DNA of 64,000 nucleotides from Peptoniphilus_E sp964345555 (GTDB lineage Bacteria; Bacillota; Clostridia; Tissierellales; Peptoniphilaceae), in contig CAYFRD010000002.1 in NCBI GenBank assembly GCA_964345555.1, positions 1-64,000 on the forward strand, read 5' to 3'. How positions within the stretch are numbered: position 1 is the first letter of the stretch; each line of letters begins with the position of its first letter. Below, one piece after another: positions 1-8,222 of the stretch. The notes under the pieces were generated by a model. It did no database searches, was not told where the DNA came from, and was given only the letters and a program-made list of their open reading frames with translations. A program made the position numbers and the translations under genes.

Positions 1-46
1 TTTTAATATATCATGTTCGGAATGAAATTGTCCTATTTAGTATATC

Positions 47-148
47 CTATCCAAATAACCAAAAAGGATGCGGAAGTTTATTTCCTACCTTTTCAATTAC
101 ATTAATAAACCTACTTAACTTGCTAGTGTTTTTCTTTGTTGATTTCAT
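47..148 (-). pseudogene. N-terminal remnant of an AbgT-family transporter
   Basis: A 33-codon reading frame starts with ATG behind a good ribosome binding site (AAGGAG, 7 nt spacing). It contains the phrase VGNKLPHPFWLF, which I recognise as the conserved start of AbgT p-aminobenzoyl-glutamate transporters just before their first membrane helix. An in-frame TAG follows at once, and none of the three frames continues as a membrane protein to the window edge. AbgT proteins are about 500 residues, so this is a decayed or truncated copy. An AbgB-like M20 amidohydrolase lies at 27987-29249, so the pathway may once have been complete. The rest of the gene might continue beyond the window after a frameshift. 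Confidence 0.6.
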
Positions 149-404
149 AGTTTTTCTCCTTATCAATTTTATGCTTTACATTTAACCTGATTTCTTTCTA
201 CATACTATATAAGCAATTCGCATGCCAACTTTTAGTCCGTCTTAATCACGAATATAGCTAAATAATTTTTCTTATTTTTTCCAAAAATATAAAAGAGTTT
301 GCGTTTTTGCCAATTTATAGAATTTTACAAATTATAATATACAATAATTCAAGGCTGTATAAAAATAACACTATGATATAGGGCAATAAAAATTTTTTAT
401 GGCA

Positions 405-430
405 TAAAAAAAGATGGACCAAAGTCCATC
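405..430 (-). terminator. Rho-independent terminator of the ferredoxin gene
   Basis: On the minus strand the stem GATGGAC pairs with GTCCATC across a short loop and is followed by a run of seven T. It lies just after the ferredoxin stop codon. The 149-404 stretch beyond it is AT-rich and shows no gene. Confidence 0.8.
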
Positions 431-434
431 TCTC

Positions 435-605
435 TTAGTCTTCCGGATTAGGCGCTCCTACCGGGCAAACATCTGCGCATGATCCGCAATCTATGCAAGC
501 ATTAGCATCTATAGCGTAGATATCTCCTTCTTCTATACATCCGACGGGGCATTCAGGTTGACATGCTCCGCAAGCTATACAGCTGTCGTTAATTACATAT
601 GCCAT
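435..605 (-). CDS. 2[4Fe-4S] ferredoxin
   Basis: This 56-residue protein is a classical clostridial ferredoxin. It has two CxxCxxCxxxCP motifs, with Cys 9, 12, 15, 19 and Cys 37, 40, 43, 47, which bind two [4Fe-4S] clusters. It is a cytoplasmic low-potential electron carrier, in such anaerobes typically serving 2-oxoacid oxidoreductases, hydrogenase or Rnf. The start is fixed by AAGGAG upstream of the ATG. It has its own promoter and terminator, so it is a single-gene unit downstream of rpsR. The assignment is firm; the specific redox partner cannot be read from the sequence. Confidence 0.95.
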   Translation of the reverse strand: MAYVINDSCIACGACQPECPVGCIEEGDIYAIDANACIDCGSCADVCPVGAPNPED

Positions 606-665
606 TGTTTAACACTCCTTAGTTTTTATTAATTAAGTATTCAAAATAAAATATTTTGCGTTATT

Positions 666-694
666 ATTCTATCATACTTCCGCAAATTTTCCAA
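666..694 (-). promoter_or_regulatory. Ferredoxin promoter
   Basis: A -35 TTGGAA (689-694) and a -10 TAGAAT (666-671) are separated by 17 bases on the minus strand, upstream of the ferredoxin. Confidence 0.6.
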
Positions 695-713
695 ATAGTA
701 TAATAATTTTATT

Positions 714-736
714 AAAAAAGCGCAGATAACTGCGCT
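714..736 (-). terminator. Terminator of the rpsF-ssb-rpsR operon
   Basis: AAGCGCAG and CTGCGCTT form an 8-bp stem with a TTAT loop, followed by T residues, immediately after the rpsR stop codon. Confidence 0.85.
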
Positions 737-740
737 TGTG

Positions 741-965
741 TCAGTCAGCGCTGTAAGGCAACAATGCTACTTGTCTTGCTCTTTTAATCGCTACTGTGAT
801 TTGTCTTTGATGTTTTGCGTTAAGACCTGTTATTCTTCTTGGAAGAATCTTACCCTTATCGCTGATGTAGTTTTTCAACATAGCTACATCTTTGTAGTCA
901 ATTTTTTTGGTCTTATCCTTTTCAAAGGGATCGACCTTTTTTCTTGGTCTAAATCTTCTTTGCAT
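741..965 (-). CDS. rpsR: 30S ribosomal protein S18
   Basis: The 74-residue basic protein matches bacterial S18: an RRRFRPRKK N-terminus, a central DYKDVAMLKNYI segment and the LPRRITGL phrase conserved in the family. S18 pairs with S6 on the platform of the 30S subunit. It is the last gene of the rpsF-ssb-rpsR operon, 12 bases after ssb, the order found in most Firmicutes. No zinc-binding cysteines are present. Length and position are normal. Confidence 0.97.
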   Translation of the reverse strand: MQRRFRPRKKVDPFEKDKTKKIDYKDVAMLKNYISDKGKILPRRITGLNAKHQRQITVAIKRARQVALLPYSAD

Positions 966-977
966 GTTCTAACCTCC

Positions 978-1466
978 TTAAAAGGGAATATCGTCATTAT
1001 CAATGGGGAAAAATCCGTCATCGCCCATATCGTCTTGACTGTTGAAGTCATTGGAGTAAGCACTGTTAACAGGTTGAGAAAATCCTTCATTGCCCGACGG
1101 TCTTCTCATTTGATTTTGAGTTTGTCCGCCACCTGCAGATTCGATAAAATCTATGGTATCTGCAATGACATCAGTAGTATAAACTCTTTGACCGTCCTTT
1201 TCATAACTGCCCGTTTGAATTCTGCCTGTAAGGCCTATTCTGTTGCCCTTCTTAAAATAATTTGCAACCAGCTCCGCCGTCTGTCTCCAAGCTGTACAGT
1301 TTATAAAATCGGCTGTGGGTTGATTGGCTGCTTCAGCTTCTCTTCTTCTTTCCTTTGACATTCTTCTGTCCACTGCTATGTTGAATCTGACAACAGCAGT
1401 TCCGCTTTGAGTGTATCTGAGCTCAGGATCTCTTGTAAGTCTGCCTATCAATGTTACATTATTCAT
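978..1466 (-). CDS. ssb: Single-stranded DNA-binding protein
   Basis: The 162-residue protein has the OB-fold start MNNVTLIGRLTRDPELR, a central strand region with INCTAWRQTAELVANYFKKG, an acidic, flexible tail and the terminal DDDIPF tip that recruits replication and repair partners. It binds single-stranded DNA as a tetramer in replication, recombination and repair. It sits between rpsF and rpsR, 8 bases after the rpsF stop. This is the essential housekeeping SSB, not a phage or plasmid copy, judged by its operon. Confidence 0.97.
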   Translation of the reverse strand: MNNVTLIGRLTRDPELRYTQSGTAVVRFNIAVDRRMSKERRREAEAANQPTADFINCTAWRQTAELVANYFKKGNRIGLTGRIQTGSYEKDGQRVYTTDVIADTIDFIESAGGGQTQNQMRRPSGNEGFSQPVNSAYSNDFNSQDDMGDDGFFPIDNDDIPF

Positions 1467-1474
1467 ATTTACAC

Positions 1475-1759
1475 CTACTTATCAAGTCTTACGACCATGT
1501 GTCTCATAACTGAATCGAGAATTTTTGAAACTCTGTCAAATTCTTCAACAGTTTCTTTATCAGCTTCGAAATCTACTAAATAATAAAAAGCTTCCTTGAA
1601 GTATTCAATTTCATAAGCTAATTTTTTCATTCCCCATTCGTCAACATTCGTAACTTTTCCTCCGTCTTCAAGGATTTTCTTAAGTCTTTCAAAATGGGCA
1701 GTTCTCTTTTCCTCATCTGCATTAGGATAGAACATAATTATTACTTCATATTTATTCAT
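1475..1759 (-). CDS. rpsF: 30S ribosomal protein S6
   Basis: The 94-residue protein has the S6 hallmarks MNKYEVIIMFYPN and the VDEWGMKKLAYEIEYFKEAFYYLVDF region. S6 binds S18 on the 30S platform. A longer frame opens with GTG at 1768, but the GGAGG sequence lies 8 bases from the ATG at 1759 and only 3 from the GTG, so the ATG is preferred. The gene starts the operon, about 70 bases after its promoter, and is probably controlled by the S6:S18 leader described separately. Confidence 0.97.
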   Translation of the reverse strand: MNKYEVIIMFYPNADEEKRTAHFERLKKILEDGGKVTNVDEWGMKKLAYEIEYFKEAFYYLVDFEADKETVEEFDRVSKILDSVMRHMVVRLDK

Positions 1760-1777
1760 TCCATTCACCTCCCTGTG

Positions 1778-1811
1778 GACTTGCGGCTTATTATTTCAAA
1801 TAAGCAGAGTC
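1778..1811 (-). promoter_or_regulatory. Probable S6:S18-binding autoregulatory leader
   Basis: Between the rpsF promoter and start codon the transcript can fold into an outer GACT/AGTC stem and an inner GCTTATT/AATAAGC hairpin, with a CCG-containing asymmetric bulge on the 3' side (AAGCCGCAAG). A hairpin with a conserved CCG bulge mimicking the S6:S18 site of 16S rRNA is the published rpsF leader motif. The match here is by eye. Confidence 0.5.
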
Positions 1812-1827
1812 GGTTTTTACCTGTAAC

Positions 1828-1856
1828 ATTATATATTATTTAGGCATTCAAGTCAA
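1828..1856 (-). promoter_or_regulatory. Promoter of rpsF-ssb-rpsR
   Basis: A -35 TTGACT (1851-1856), a 17-base spacer and a perfect -10 TATAAT (1828-1833) make one of the best sigma-A promoters in the window. Confidence 0.85.
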
Positions 1857-1885
1857 GATTTAAGCTGAATAATATTGTAATGTAG

Positions 1886-1916
1886 TTAAAAATAACCACT
1901 CACAAAGAGTGGTTAT
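1886..1916 (-). terminator. Terminator overlapping the end of murA
   Basis: AATAACCACTC pairs with GAGTGGTTATT around a 5-base loop, followed by T residues. The left arm lies within the last codons of murA, so terminator and coding sequence overlap. Confidence 0.8.
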
Positions 1917-3171
1917 TGTCATTTTTTCTTTCTATTATTGCTCCCAGACTTTTAAATTTCGCTTCAATATTTTCATACCCTCTGTCTATGTGGAAAATAT
2001 CGGAGATCTCTGTTTCTCCCTCAGCGATCATACCTGCAAGTATGAGTGCAGCTCCCGCTCTTAAATCAGTCGCTTTGACTTGTGCACCCTTTAAGGGTTT
2101 ACCTCCCTGTATGACTGCTTTTCTATCGCTTACAGAAATGTCCGCTCCCATTTTTTGAAGCTCTGCGACGTGCATAAATCTGTTCTCAAAGACTGTTTCT
2201 ATGGCGGAGTTTTCCCCGGGAAGCGTGGTCATAAAGGCCAGGAATTGCGCCTGCATATCAGTGGGAAATCCGGGATAGGGCAGAGTTTTGATGTTGATAG
2301 GTGACGTCTTGCCGCCTCCTGTGACTCTTATCTCGTCATCTGACTCCTCAACTTTTATTCCCGCTTCTATGAGTTTTGCAATTACGGGTTTCATATGAGA
2401 TGATATCACATTTTTAACTACTACATCTCCTCCGCTGATTGCCCCTGCCACCATAAAAGTACCTGCTTCTATTCTGTCGGGAATTATTTGGTGAGTACAC
2501 CCTTTTAATTCCTCTACACCTCTTATGGTTATTGTCGATGTCCCAGCTCCTGAAACCTTTGCGCCCATTTTTCTCAAAAAGTTCGCAAGATCAACTATTT
2601 CAGGTTCCTTTGCGGCATTTTCTATTACAGTTTCTCCCTCTGCCAAAGTTGCACCCATTATTATGTTCTCCGTTGCTCCCACCGACGGAAAATCCAAGTA
2701 AATTACAGTTCCTTTGAGTTTATCGCAGCTGGCGCTGATCTCATCTGCTTCGTAGGTTATTTCCGCTCCCAGTGCTTCAAATCCCTTGAGGTGAAGATCT
2801 ATGGGACGAGATCCTATGTTACATCCGCCGGGTAAACTGTTCTTTGTCTTACCAAGTCTTGCCAACAGGGGACCCATTACCAAAAAAGAAGCTCTCATCT
2901 TGTTCATGAGTTCGTAATCAGTTTCATAGTAGTTTAAATTCTTTGAATTTATTTCCACTTTGTTTTCATCTATTTTTTTGACACTGCATCCTAATTTTTC
3001 AAGGACCTCTATCATTATTTCAACATCTTTTAAGTTCGGTACATCTTCCAAAACTATATCTTCAGTACCGAGTATTGATGCGGCAAGAATAGGAAGTGCA
3101 GCATTTTTTGATCCGCTTATTCTGACGGACCCCTTCAACGCCGGACTTTTTTTAACGATAATTTTTTCCAA
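1900..3171 (-). CDS. murA: UDP-N-acetylglucosamine 1-carboxyvinyltransferase (MurA)
   Basis: This cytoplasmic enzyme transfers enolpyruvate from PEP to UDP-GlcNAc, the first committed step of peptidoglycan synthesis and the fosfomycin target. The 423-residue length is normal. Visible motifs are SGSKNAALPILAAS near the N-terminus, the PGGCNIGSRPIDLHLKG loop whose Cys is the PEP-binding residue (about residue 116), PDRIEAGTFM, and PGFPTDMQAQ. The start is TTG with GGAGG 6 bases away. It is transcribed alone from an extended -10 promoter and ends in its own terminator. Low-GC Gram-positives often have a second copy (murZ); which paralogue this is cannot be told. Confidence 0.95.
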   Translation of the reverse strand: MEKIIVKKSPALKGSVRISGSKNAALPILAASILGTEDIVLEDVPNLKDVEIMIEVLEKLGCSVKKIDENKVEINSKNLNYYETDYELMNKMRASFLVMGPLLARLGKTKNSLPGGCNIGSRPIDLHLKGFEALGAEITYEADEISASCDKLKGTVIYLDFPSVGATENIIMGATLAEGETVIENAAKEPEIVDLANFLRKMGAKVSGAGTSTITIRGVEELKGCTHQIIPDRIEAGTFMVAGAISGGDVVVKNVISSHMKPVIAKLIEAGIKVEESDDEIRVTGGGKTSPINIKTLPYPGFPTDMQAQFLAFMTTLPGENSAIETVFENRFMHVAELQKMGADISVSDRKAVIQGGKPLKGAQVKATDLRAGAALILAGMIAEGETEISDIFHIDRGYENIEAKFKSLGAIIERKNDNNHSL

Positions 3172-3199
3172 AATATTCCTCCGTATATTATTTGCTTAA

Positions 3200-3208
3200 A
3201 TTATACCA
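3200..3208 (-). promoter_or_regulatory. Extended -10 promoter of murA
   Basis: TGGTATAAT, an extended -10 element, lies 29 bases upstream of the murA start. No good -35 is visible. Confidence 0.45.
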
Positions 3209-3237
3209 TATAATTCTACTATTTAATTTATTTTATC

Positions 3238-6200
3238 CTATTCATTGGACTTTAAAGCTTCTATCATGTTTATGTGCTTGAGTTTGTTGTGGAAGATGAT
3301 CATCAACAAAATGCTCAGTCCCAGGGTTATAGCTGCTGCAGTCATGTAGCTCCTTGACTTTAATACAAGATTGAACATCATATCATTGGGCTCTACAGCT
3401 CTTAGTACACCGTAGTGTAACAATCTCCCTACAAAGATACCTATGAATATCCCCATCAATGTCAAGGAAAAAGTCTCTCTGTAGACATAGGTGGTTGTTT
3501 CCTTAGGATAAAATCCCAACACTTTTATTGTGGATATCTCTCTTATTCTTTCTTCTATATTTATATTTGTCAAATTATAGAGCACGATTATGGCAAGCAA
3601 ACAGGATGCCACTATGATAACTCCTTCAACTTTGGATATGGAATACATGAATTTGTTCATGGTATCTTCTATTACAAATAAATCAAAGGAGGACAGTACA
3701 GATTTGTATCCCGTGAAACCCGATAATAGTTCTTCCCTTTCTTCGGTATCCAAATCGGACAGCTTCATTAAATCGGTGCTTGGTTCAAAGGTTTTGCCGA
3801 ATAATTTTTCATAATAATCCCTGCTCATGAACATATAGTGCCCGAAGTACATTTCAGCTATACCTTGTACTTCCACTTTGTGAACGTCATTTTCTATGTC
3901 GATGATCTCAAGAGTGTCGCCTGCTTCTATGCCCTTAAGTCTTGCAAGTTTTTCAGTTATGATCACGCCTCTGTCGGGCAATTTAATATCCTTTTTGGTC
4001 CTTCTGTCTCTTAGGTTAAAGTAATCTCTAAGTTCCTTTTCATCTTCGGGAACTATCAATTGCAAAACTTGATCTTTACCTGTGTATTCTACGTCGAAAT
4101 TTTCTTGATAGATCTTTATATATTCTATATTTCTGCTATCTACATCTTTTCTGTATTCGGCATAGGACTTTTCATCTACTTCTCTATCGTAGGATACGGA
4201 TACGTCGTACTTTTGAATATCTTTAAATTGTACAAGTTCAATTCCGTTTATGGAATTTTTAAGTCCGAATCCCAGAACAAGCAATGCCATACATCCCATT
4301 ATTCCTATTATGGTCATAACCATTCTGCCCTTGTATCTGAAAATATTTCTGGCTGTTACCTTGTGCAAAAAGCTGAGCCTTGACCAAAGGGGTTTTATCC
4401 TTTCTATAAATATTCTCGTTCCGCCCTTGGGAGCTTTGACTCTCAAAAGATTCGCCGTGTTGTCCCTGAGTATTCCATATACGGAAAGTGTGGCGGCTAC
4501 AGCTGTAAATAGTATGCCAACCAACACCGCAAGCACCATTCTCATAGGGAAAAAGCTGAAATTTAAATTCCCCTCGAATATGGAAGCGGTAAAATATGCA
4601 TTGGCTATTAAGGTTGGAATTACATAGGATCCTGACAGAACTCCCACTATGCCTCCGACGAAGGATGCCAATGCTCCGTAAGTGAAAAATTTACCCGCTA
4701 TTTCATTGTTGGTAAATCCAAGAGCCTTGTAAGTTCCGATTATGGTTCTTTGTTCGTCCACCATTCTCTTCATGGTGGTGAAGCTGACAAGAAGCGCTAT
4801 CAGAAAGAAAAATACCGGGAATATCAATGACAGCATGTCCATCCTCTTCGAGAAGTCAAAGTAGTCGTTAAGTCCGGGATTTAATGTCCTGGGTATAATG
4901 GAATAGACCGGTTGTTTTAAAATCCTCATTATTCTGCCGGCATCAGCAAGTTGTTCTTCTCCTTCGGCAATTTTTCCCTGCGCATCCTTTGATTTATCGG
5001 CGAATTCAGCTTCGCCCTCTCTTAAATCTTCCTCGCCTTTAAAGAGATCTTTACTCGCTTCTGCCAATTTGTCTTCCGCTTTGCCCAACTCTTCATTCAA
5101 GGTTTTTTCCGATTCTTCCAGGACTTCTTTTCCCAGTTCGTACTTTCCCTTTCCTACTTCAAGTTCTTCCTTGCCTTCCATGTAGTCTTCATAGGCTGAG
5201 GAGTACTCGTCTTCACCCTCAAGATATTCCTTTCTGCCATCTTCCAATTCCTGTTTTGCAGCGTCCAGTTTTCTTCTGGCATCCTCCAATTCCTTAATGC
5301 CTTTTTCGTATTCTGCCTTTCCTTCGGAGAGCTTTCTTTCGCTTTCAATGAGTTTTTGCTCTCCATCTATGGATTTTCTTATGCCTTCAGCATATTGTTC
5401 TTCGCCCTGTTTCAATTGTTCCTTGGCAGCATCTATCTTAGCCTGTCCTACAACTAAATCCTGAGAAGATTCTCTTATGCTCTTTATCCCCGCCTTGGCT
5501 TGAGCAAGCTTTTCCTTGTAAGCTGCTATTTTAGTCGCATCATTAGCTTCTGCAGGAAGCTGTGCGATCATTGCATCCATGCTTTCCTTTTGTGTCTGAG
5601 CCTGTGCAAGTCCTGACTGTGCCTGTGTGAGTTTGGTTTCAAGTTCCGACTTTTGTGCCTTTAATTGTTCCAGTTGTGCAGTCAAAGCCTGTTTTTGCTC
5701 CTCGGGCAGATCGGGATTCGATAGAGCCGCTTCAATTTGTGCAATACCATCCTCCACCTGCTGTTGGGCTGTTTCAATTTGTGCAATACCCCCTTGAGCT
5801 TCGGTGATTTTATCTTCAAGTAATTGATAATTGGACAGAAGTTCCTCAGCTTGATCCAATTGCGACGAAAGGGAATTGACTTCCGCTTCAACTTCGTCGA
5901 GATCAGCTCCTGGTTTTCCTATTCCCGCTGCAAGTTGTTCTATTCCTTCATCAATCTTTTTTTGTCCGTCAATTATTTTTTTCTCATTTTCCGCAATTTT
6001 CTGCCTTCCCTCATCCAGTTTTTGCTTTGCGTCGGCAAGTTCGACCTTTCCTTTTCCCAGTTCCGCTCTACCGTCGATGAGTTGTTTTTCACCTTCATCA
6101 AGTTGGGTTTTGCTTGCATCTAATTTACCCTTACCTTCAGCGTATTCCCTTTCACCGTCAGCATATTCCTTTTCGCCGTCTTCAAGCTCTTTCTTTGCAT

Positions 6201-7260
6201 CATCCAACTCTTTTCTGCCGTCTTGAAGTTCTTTGTATCCGTCGGCAAGTTCTTTTTCCGCTTCCTTTATATCTGTCTCCGATTTATATAATTCATCTCT
6301 TTTTTCCTGTAATTTTCCTCTGCTCTCTCCGGCCTGTTTGTCGTATTCACGCTTGCCCTTGGCGTATTCTTCTTTGCCCTCTGCCAGTTTCTCTCTTGCA
6401 TCCGCAAGTTCTGTTTCTCCCTCCGCTAAGGAATCCTTGGCATCTCTTATCTTGTCTTCGCCCTCTGATATATCTACTTGTATGTCGTATTTAAGTTCCG
6501 CCAATCTTAGCGCCGGTATGTGTTTGAAATCCAATTCCAAAGCCTTTTTATGCTCGTTCAACAATTCTATATATTCAGCTGAAGAAGTTCTCAAACCTTC
6601 GGTATCTTTGTAGGATATTCTGACCATTGTCGGGTCCATGTTAAAATTGGACGCACTTATATAGGCCCACCCTTTTATTTCTCCTAAACCTCTCAAAGAG
6701 GGCCCTCGCATTTCTCCCATGGCATTCTGTACACTATGGAAAAATCCCACAACTTTGTAAGTGTAATTATTAAGATGACTTTTTTCATCTTCGCTGTCGC
6801 TGAATTTATTTACTTCCTTTTCAAAATCGATCCTGTCGCCTATTTTATATCCTCTGTTCTTCAATATGTCATCTAAAATTATCTCGTCGGAGGTTTCCGG
6901 AATTTTACCCTCCGTAATTACGGGCATATTGATCTTATAAGGCATATTCATCACTTTGAGAAGCAGTACGGAATCCTTGACGGACAACTCCGTATCATAT
7001 CCGTACTCAAGCTCTTTGATACCCTCCTGGGACTCTATGATGCTCATATCTCTTTCATCGAAACCAAGGTTGGTATTTATGGATATATCTTCGTAATTTT
7101 GAGAATTTATTCCCCTTTCCAAAGTATCCCTCATGATCTGTCCGGTGGTAATAAGTCCTATAAAGATAAAAACTCCAAGCCCCACAATTAGCAATATGGA
7201 TATAAATCTGGAAATAGATCTCTTGATTTCTCTAAAGGTATCTTTGTTAATCAAATTCAA
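3238..7260 (-). CDS. FtsX-like ABC exporter permease with a large coiled-coil insert
   Basis: This 1340-residue membrane protein has one N-terminal helix (about 15-38), an extracellular domain, a cluster of three helices (about 815-940), a fourth helix near 1000, a second extracellular domain and C-terminal helices, the arrangement of fused FtsX/MacB-type permeases. Between about residues 257 and 778 lies a highly charged region dominated by short repeats such as AEGETEL, DGRKEL and DGEKEY, predicted to form a very long coiled coil on the cell surface. A Gln/Ala-rich stretch near 470-600 interrupts it. The start is TTG; a second TTG two codons on has better spacing to AAGG. It follows its ATPase by 9 bases. 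Substrate is unknown; lipid or peptide export or envelope tethering is possible. Confidence 0.9.
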   Translation of the reverse strand: MNLINKDTFREIKRSISRFISILLIVGLGVFIFIGLITTGQIMRDTLERGINSQNYEDISINTNLGFDERDMSIIESQEGIKELEYGYDTELSVKDSVLLLKVMNMPYKINMPVITEGKIPETSDEIILDDILKNRGYKIGDRIDFEKEVNKFSDSEDEKSHLNNYTYKVVGFFHSVQNAMGEMRGPSLRGLGEIKGWAYISASNFNMDPTMVRISYKDTEGLRTSSAEYIELLNEHKKALELDFKHIPALRLAELKYDIQVDISEGEDKIRDAKDSLAEGETELADAREKLAEGKEEYAKGKREYDKQAGESRGKLQEKRDELYKSETDIKEAEKELADGYKELQDGRKELDDAKKELEDGEKEYADGEREYAEGKGKLDASKTQLDEGEKQLIDGRAELGKGKVELADAKQKLDEGRQKIAENEKKIIDGQKKIDEGIEQLAAGIGKPGADLDEVEAEVNSLSSQLDQAEELLSNYQLLEDKITEAQGGIAQIETAQQQVEDGIAQIEAALSNPDLPEEQKQALTAQLEQLKAQKSELETKLTQAQSGLAQAQTQKESMDAMIAQLPAEANDATKIAAYKEKLAQAKAGIKSIRESSQDLVVGQAKIDAAKEQLKQGEEQYAEGIRKSIDGEQKLIESERKLSEGKAEYEKGIKELEDARRKLDAAKQELEDGRKEYLEGEDEYSSAYEDYMEGKEELEVGKGKYELGKEVLEESEKTLNEELGKAEDKLAEASKDLFKGEEDLREGEAEFADKSKDAQGKIAEGEEQLADAGRIMRILKQPVYSIIPRTLNPGLNDYFDFSKRMDMLSLIFPVFFFLIALLVSFTTMKRMVDEQRTIIGTYKALGFTNNEIAGKFFTYGALASFVGGIVGVLSGSYVIPTLIANAYFTASIFEGNLNFSFFPMRMVLAVLVGILFTAVAATLSVYGILRDNTANLLRVKAPKGGTRIFIERIKPLWSRLSFLHKVTARNIFRYKGRMVMTIIGIMGCMALLVLGFGLKNSINGIELVQFKDIQKYDVSVSYDREVDEKSYAEYRKDVDSRNIEYIKIYQENFDVEYTGKDQVLQLIVPEDEKELRDYFNLRDRRTKKDIKLPDRGVIITEKLARLKGIEAGDTLEIIDIENDVHKVEVQGIAEMYFGHYMFMSRDYYEKLFGKTFEPSTDLMKLSDLDTEEREELLSGFTGYKSVLSSFDLFVIEDTMNKFMYSISKVEGVIIVASCLLAIIVLYNLTNINIEERIREISTIKVLGFYPKETTTYVYRETFSLTLMGIFIGIFVGRLLHYGVLRAVEPNDMMFNLVLKSRSYMTAAAITLGLSILLMIIFHNKLKHINMIEALKSNE

Positions 7261-7269
7261 AGCCTTCGC

Positions 7270-7971
7270 CTACCATTCTATTTCTTCAATTTCCTTAGGT
7301 TCCTTATTAATTTCTATATTTCTCACTCTTGCATCGGCGATCTCTATTACTCTGTCAGCAATGGGCGCTACCGCCTTGTTATGTGTTATTACAAGCACCG
7401 TGGTTCCGAAGTCCGCACTCAAGCTCTTGAGTATTTTAAAAACCTGTCTGCCCGTATTGTAGTCCAGGGCACCTGTCGGCTCGTCACACAGAAGCAGCTT
7501 GGGATTTTTTGCTATGGCTCTTGCAATTGCCACTCTCTGTTGCTCTCCTCCCGATAATTGCGACGGAAAGTTGTTGAGTCTGTGTCCCAGTCCCACAGAT
7601 TCCAAAACTTCTTTGGAATTTTTGGCATTTTTTACAATTTGTGTAGCCAGCTCCACATTTTCAAGTGCAGTTAAATTAGGTATGAGATTGTAAAATTGAA
7701 ATACAAACCCCATATCGTATCTTCTGTAGGCAGTAAGTTGCCTTTCATTCATACCTGCAATGTCTTTGCCGTCTATGATTATTTCCCCTGATGTGGGAGT
7801 ATCCATCCCTCCCATTATATTTAAAATCGTGGATTTTCCCGCACCTGAAGGTCCTATGATAAAGGCGAATTCTCCCTCTTCAACATCAAAGCTGATATTG
7901 TCATTGGCAACGACTGTAGCTTCGCCTTTTCCGTACTTTTTATATAAGTTTTTTATTTCAATAAATGACAT
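7270..7971 (-). CDS. ABC transporter ATP-binding protein (MacB/LolD type)
   Basis: This ATPase of 233 residues has Walker A GPSGAGKST, Q-loop VFQFYNLIPNLTALENV, signature LSGGEQQRVAIARAI and Walker B LLLCDEPTGALD, followed by the D-loop and an H-loop ITHN. The set is typical of the LolD/MacB family that drives FtsX-like permeases. An in-frame GTG at 7980 and ATG at 7977 lie too near the AAGG sequence, so the ATG at 7971 with 8-base spacing is chosen. It forms a two-gene operon with the permease downstream. An extended -10 (TGGTATAAT) lies at 7998-8006. Confidence 0.93.
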   Translation of the reverse strand: MSFIEIKNLYKKYGKGEATVVANDNISFDVEEGEFAFIIGPSGAGKSTILNIMGGMDTPTSGEIIIDGKDIAGMNERQLTAYRRYDMGFVFQFYNLIPNLTALENVELATQIVKNAKNSKEVLESVGLGHRLNNFPSQLSGGEQQRVAIARAIAKNPKLLLCDEPTGALDYNTGRQVFKILKSLSADFGTTVLVITHNKAVAPIADRVIEIADARVRNIEINKEPKEIEEIEW

Positions 7972-7997
7972 ATTCATCACCTTACTAATATTATTTA

Positions 7998-8006
7998 ATT
8001 ATACCA
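7998..8006 (-). promoter_or_regulatory. Extended -10 promoter of the ABC exporter pair
   Basis: TGGTATAAT lies 27 bases before the ATPase start. A near-identical sequence, ATGGTATATT, occurs about 50 bases further upstream. Confidence 0.45.
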
Positions 8007-8097
8007 TATTTTATAGGTGTTGATATTTTCTAACATAAAAAATAGATACTAATATACCATATTGTTTATAAATATATGTAAAGCATAAAACAATAAC

Positions 8098-8167
8098 AAA
8101 AAACCTTTAATTCGTCGACTATTTAAACATACTGATTCAAATGCCAACTCATTTAAAGGTTTTTTTG
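8098..8167. repeat. Long-loop inverted repeat between operons
   Basis: AAAAACCTTTAA and TTTAAAGGTTTTT face each other across about 40 bases. It could be a weak bidirectional terminator between the M14 peptidase gene and the ABC exporter operon. Nothing else is visible in the gap. Confidence 0.4.
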
Positions 8168-8185
8168 TTCTATTAAAATTAAAGA

Positions 8186-8204
8186 GAGATACAAAATGTA
8201 TCTC
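8186..8204 (-). terminator. Terminator of the M14-SLH gene
   Basis: GAGATACA pairs with TGTATCTC across 3 bases, followed by a T-rich stretch, 18 bases after the stop codon. Confidence 0.65.
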
Positions 8205-8222
8205 CCTGTAAAAATTTTTATT

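Noticed and set aside
738..1358. 206-codon plus-strand frame opposite rpsR and ssb
   Set aside because: It is a mirror of the ssb and rpsR genes on the other strand, has no ribosome binding site and no recognisable domain.
5876..6613. Several Ser/Pro-rich plus-strand frames opposite the ABC permease
   Set aside because: They are antisense shadows of the repetitive Glu/Lys-rich coiled-coil region, which yields low-complexity open frames.
8041..8180. CRISPR-like or tandem repeat in the AT-rich gap
   Set aside because: Only one pair of inverted arms is present, with no repeated units or spacers.
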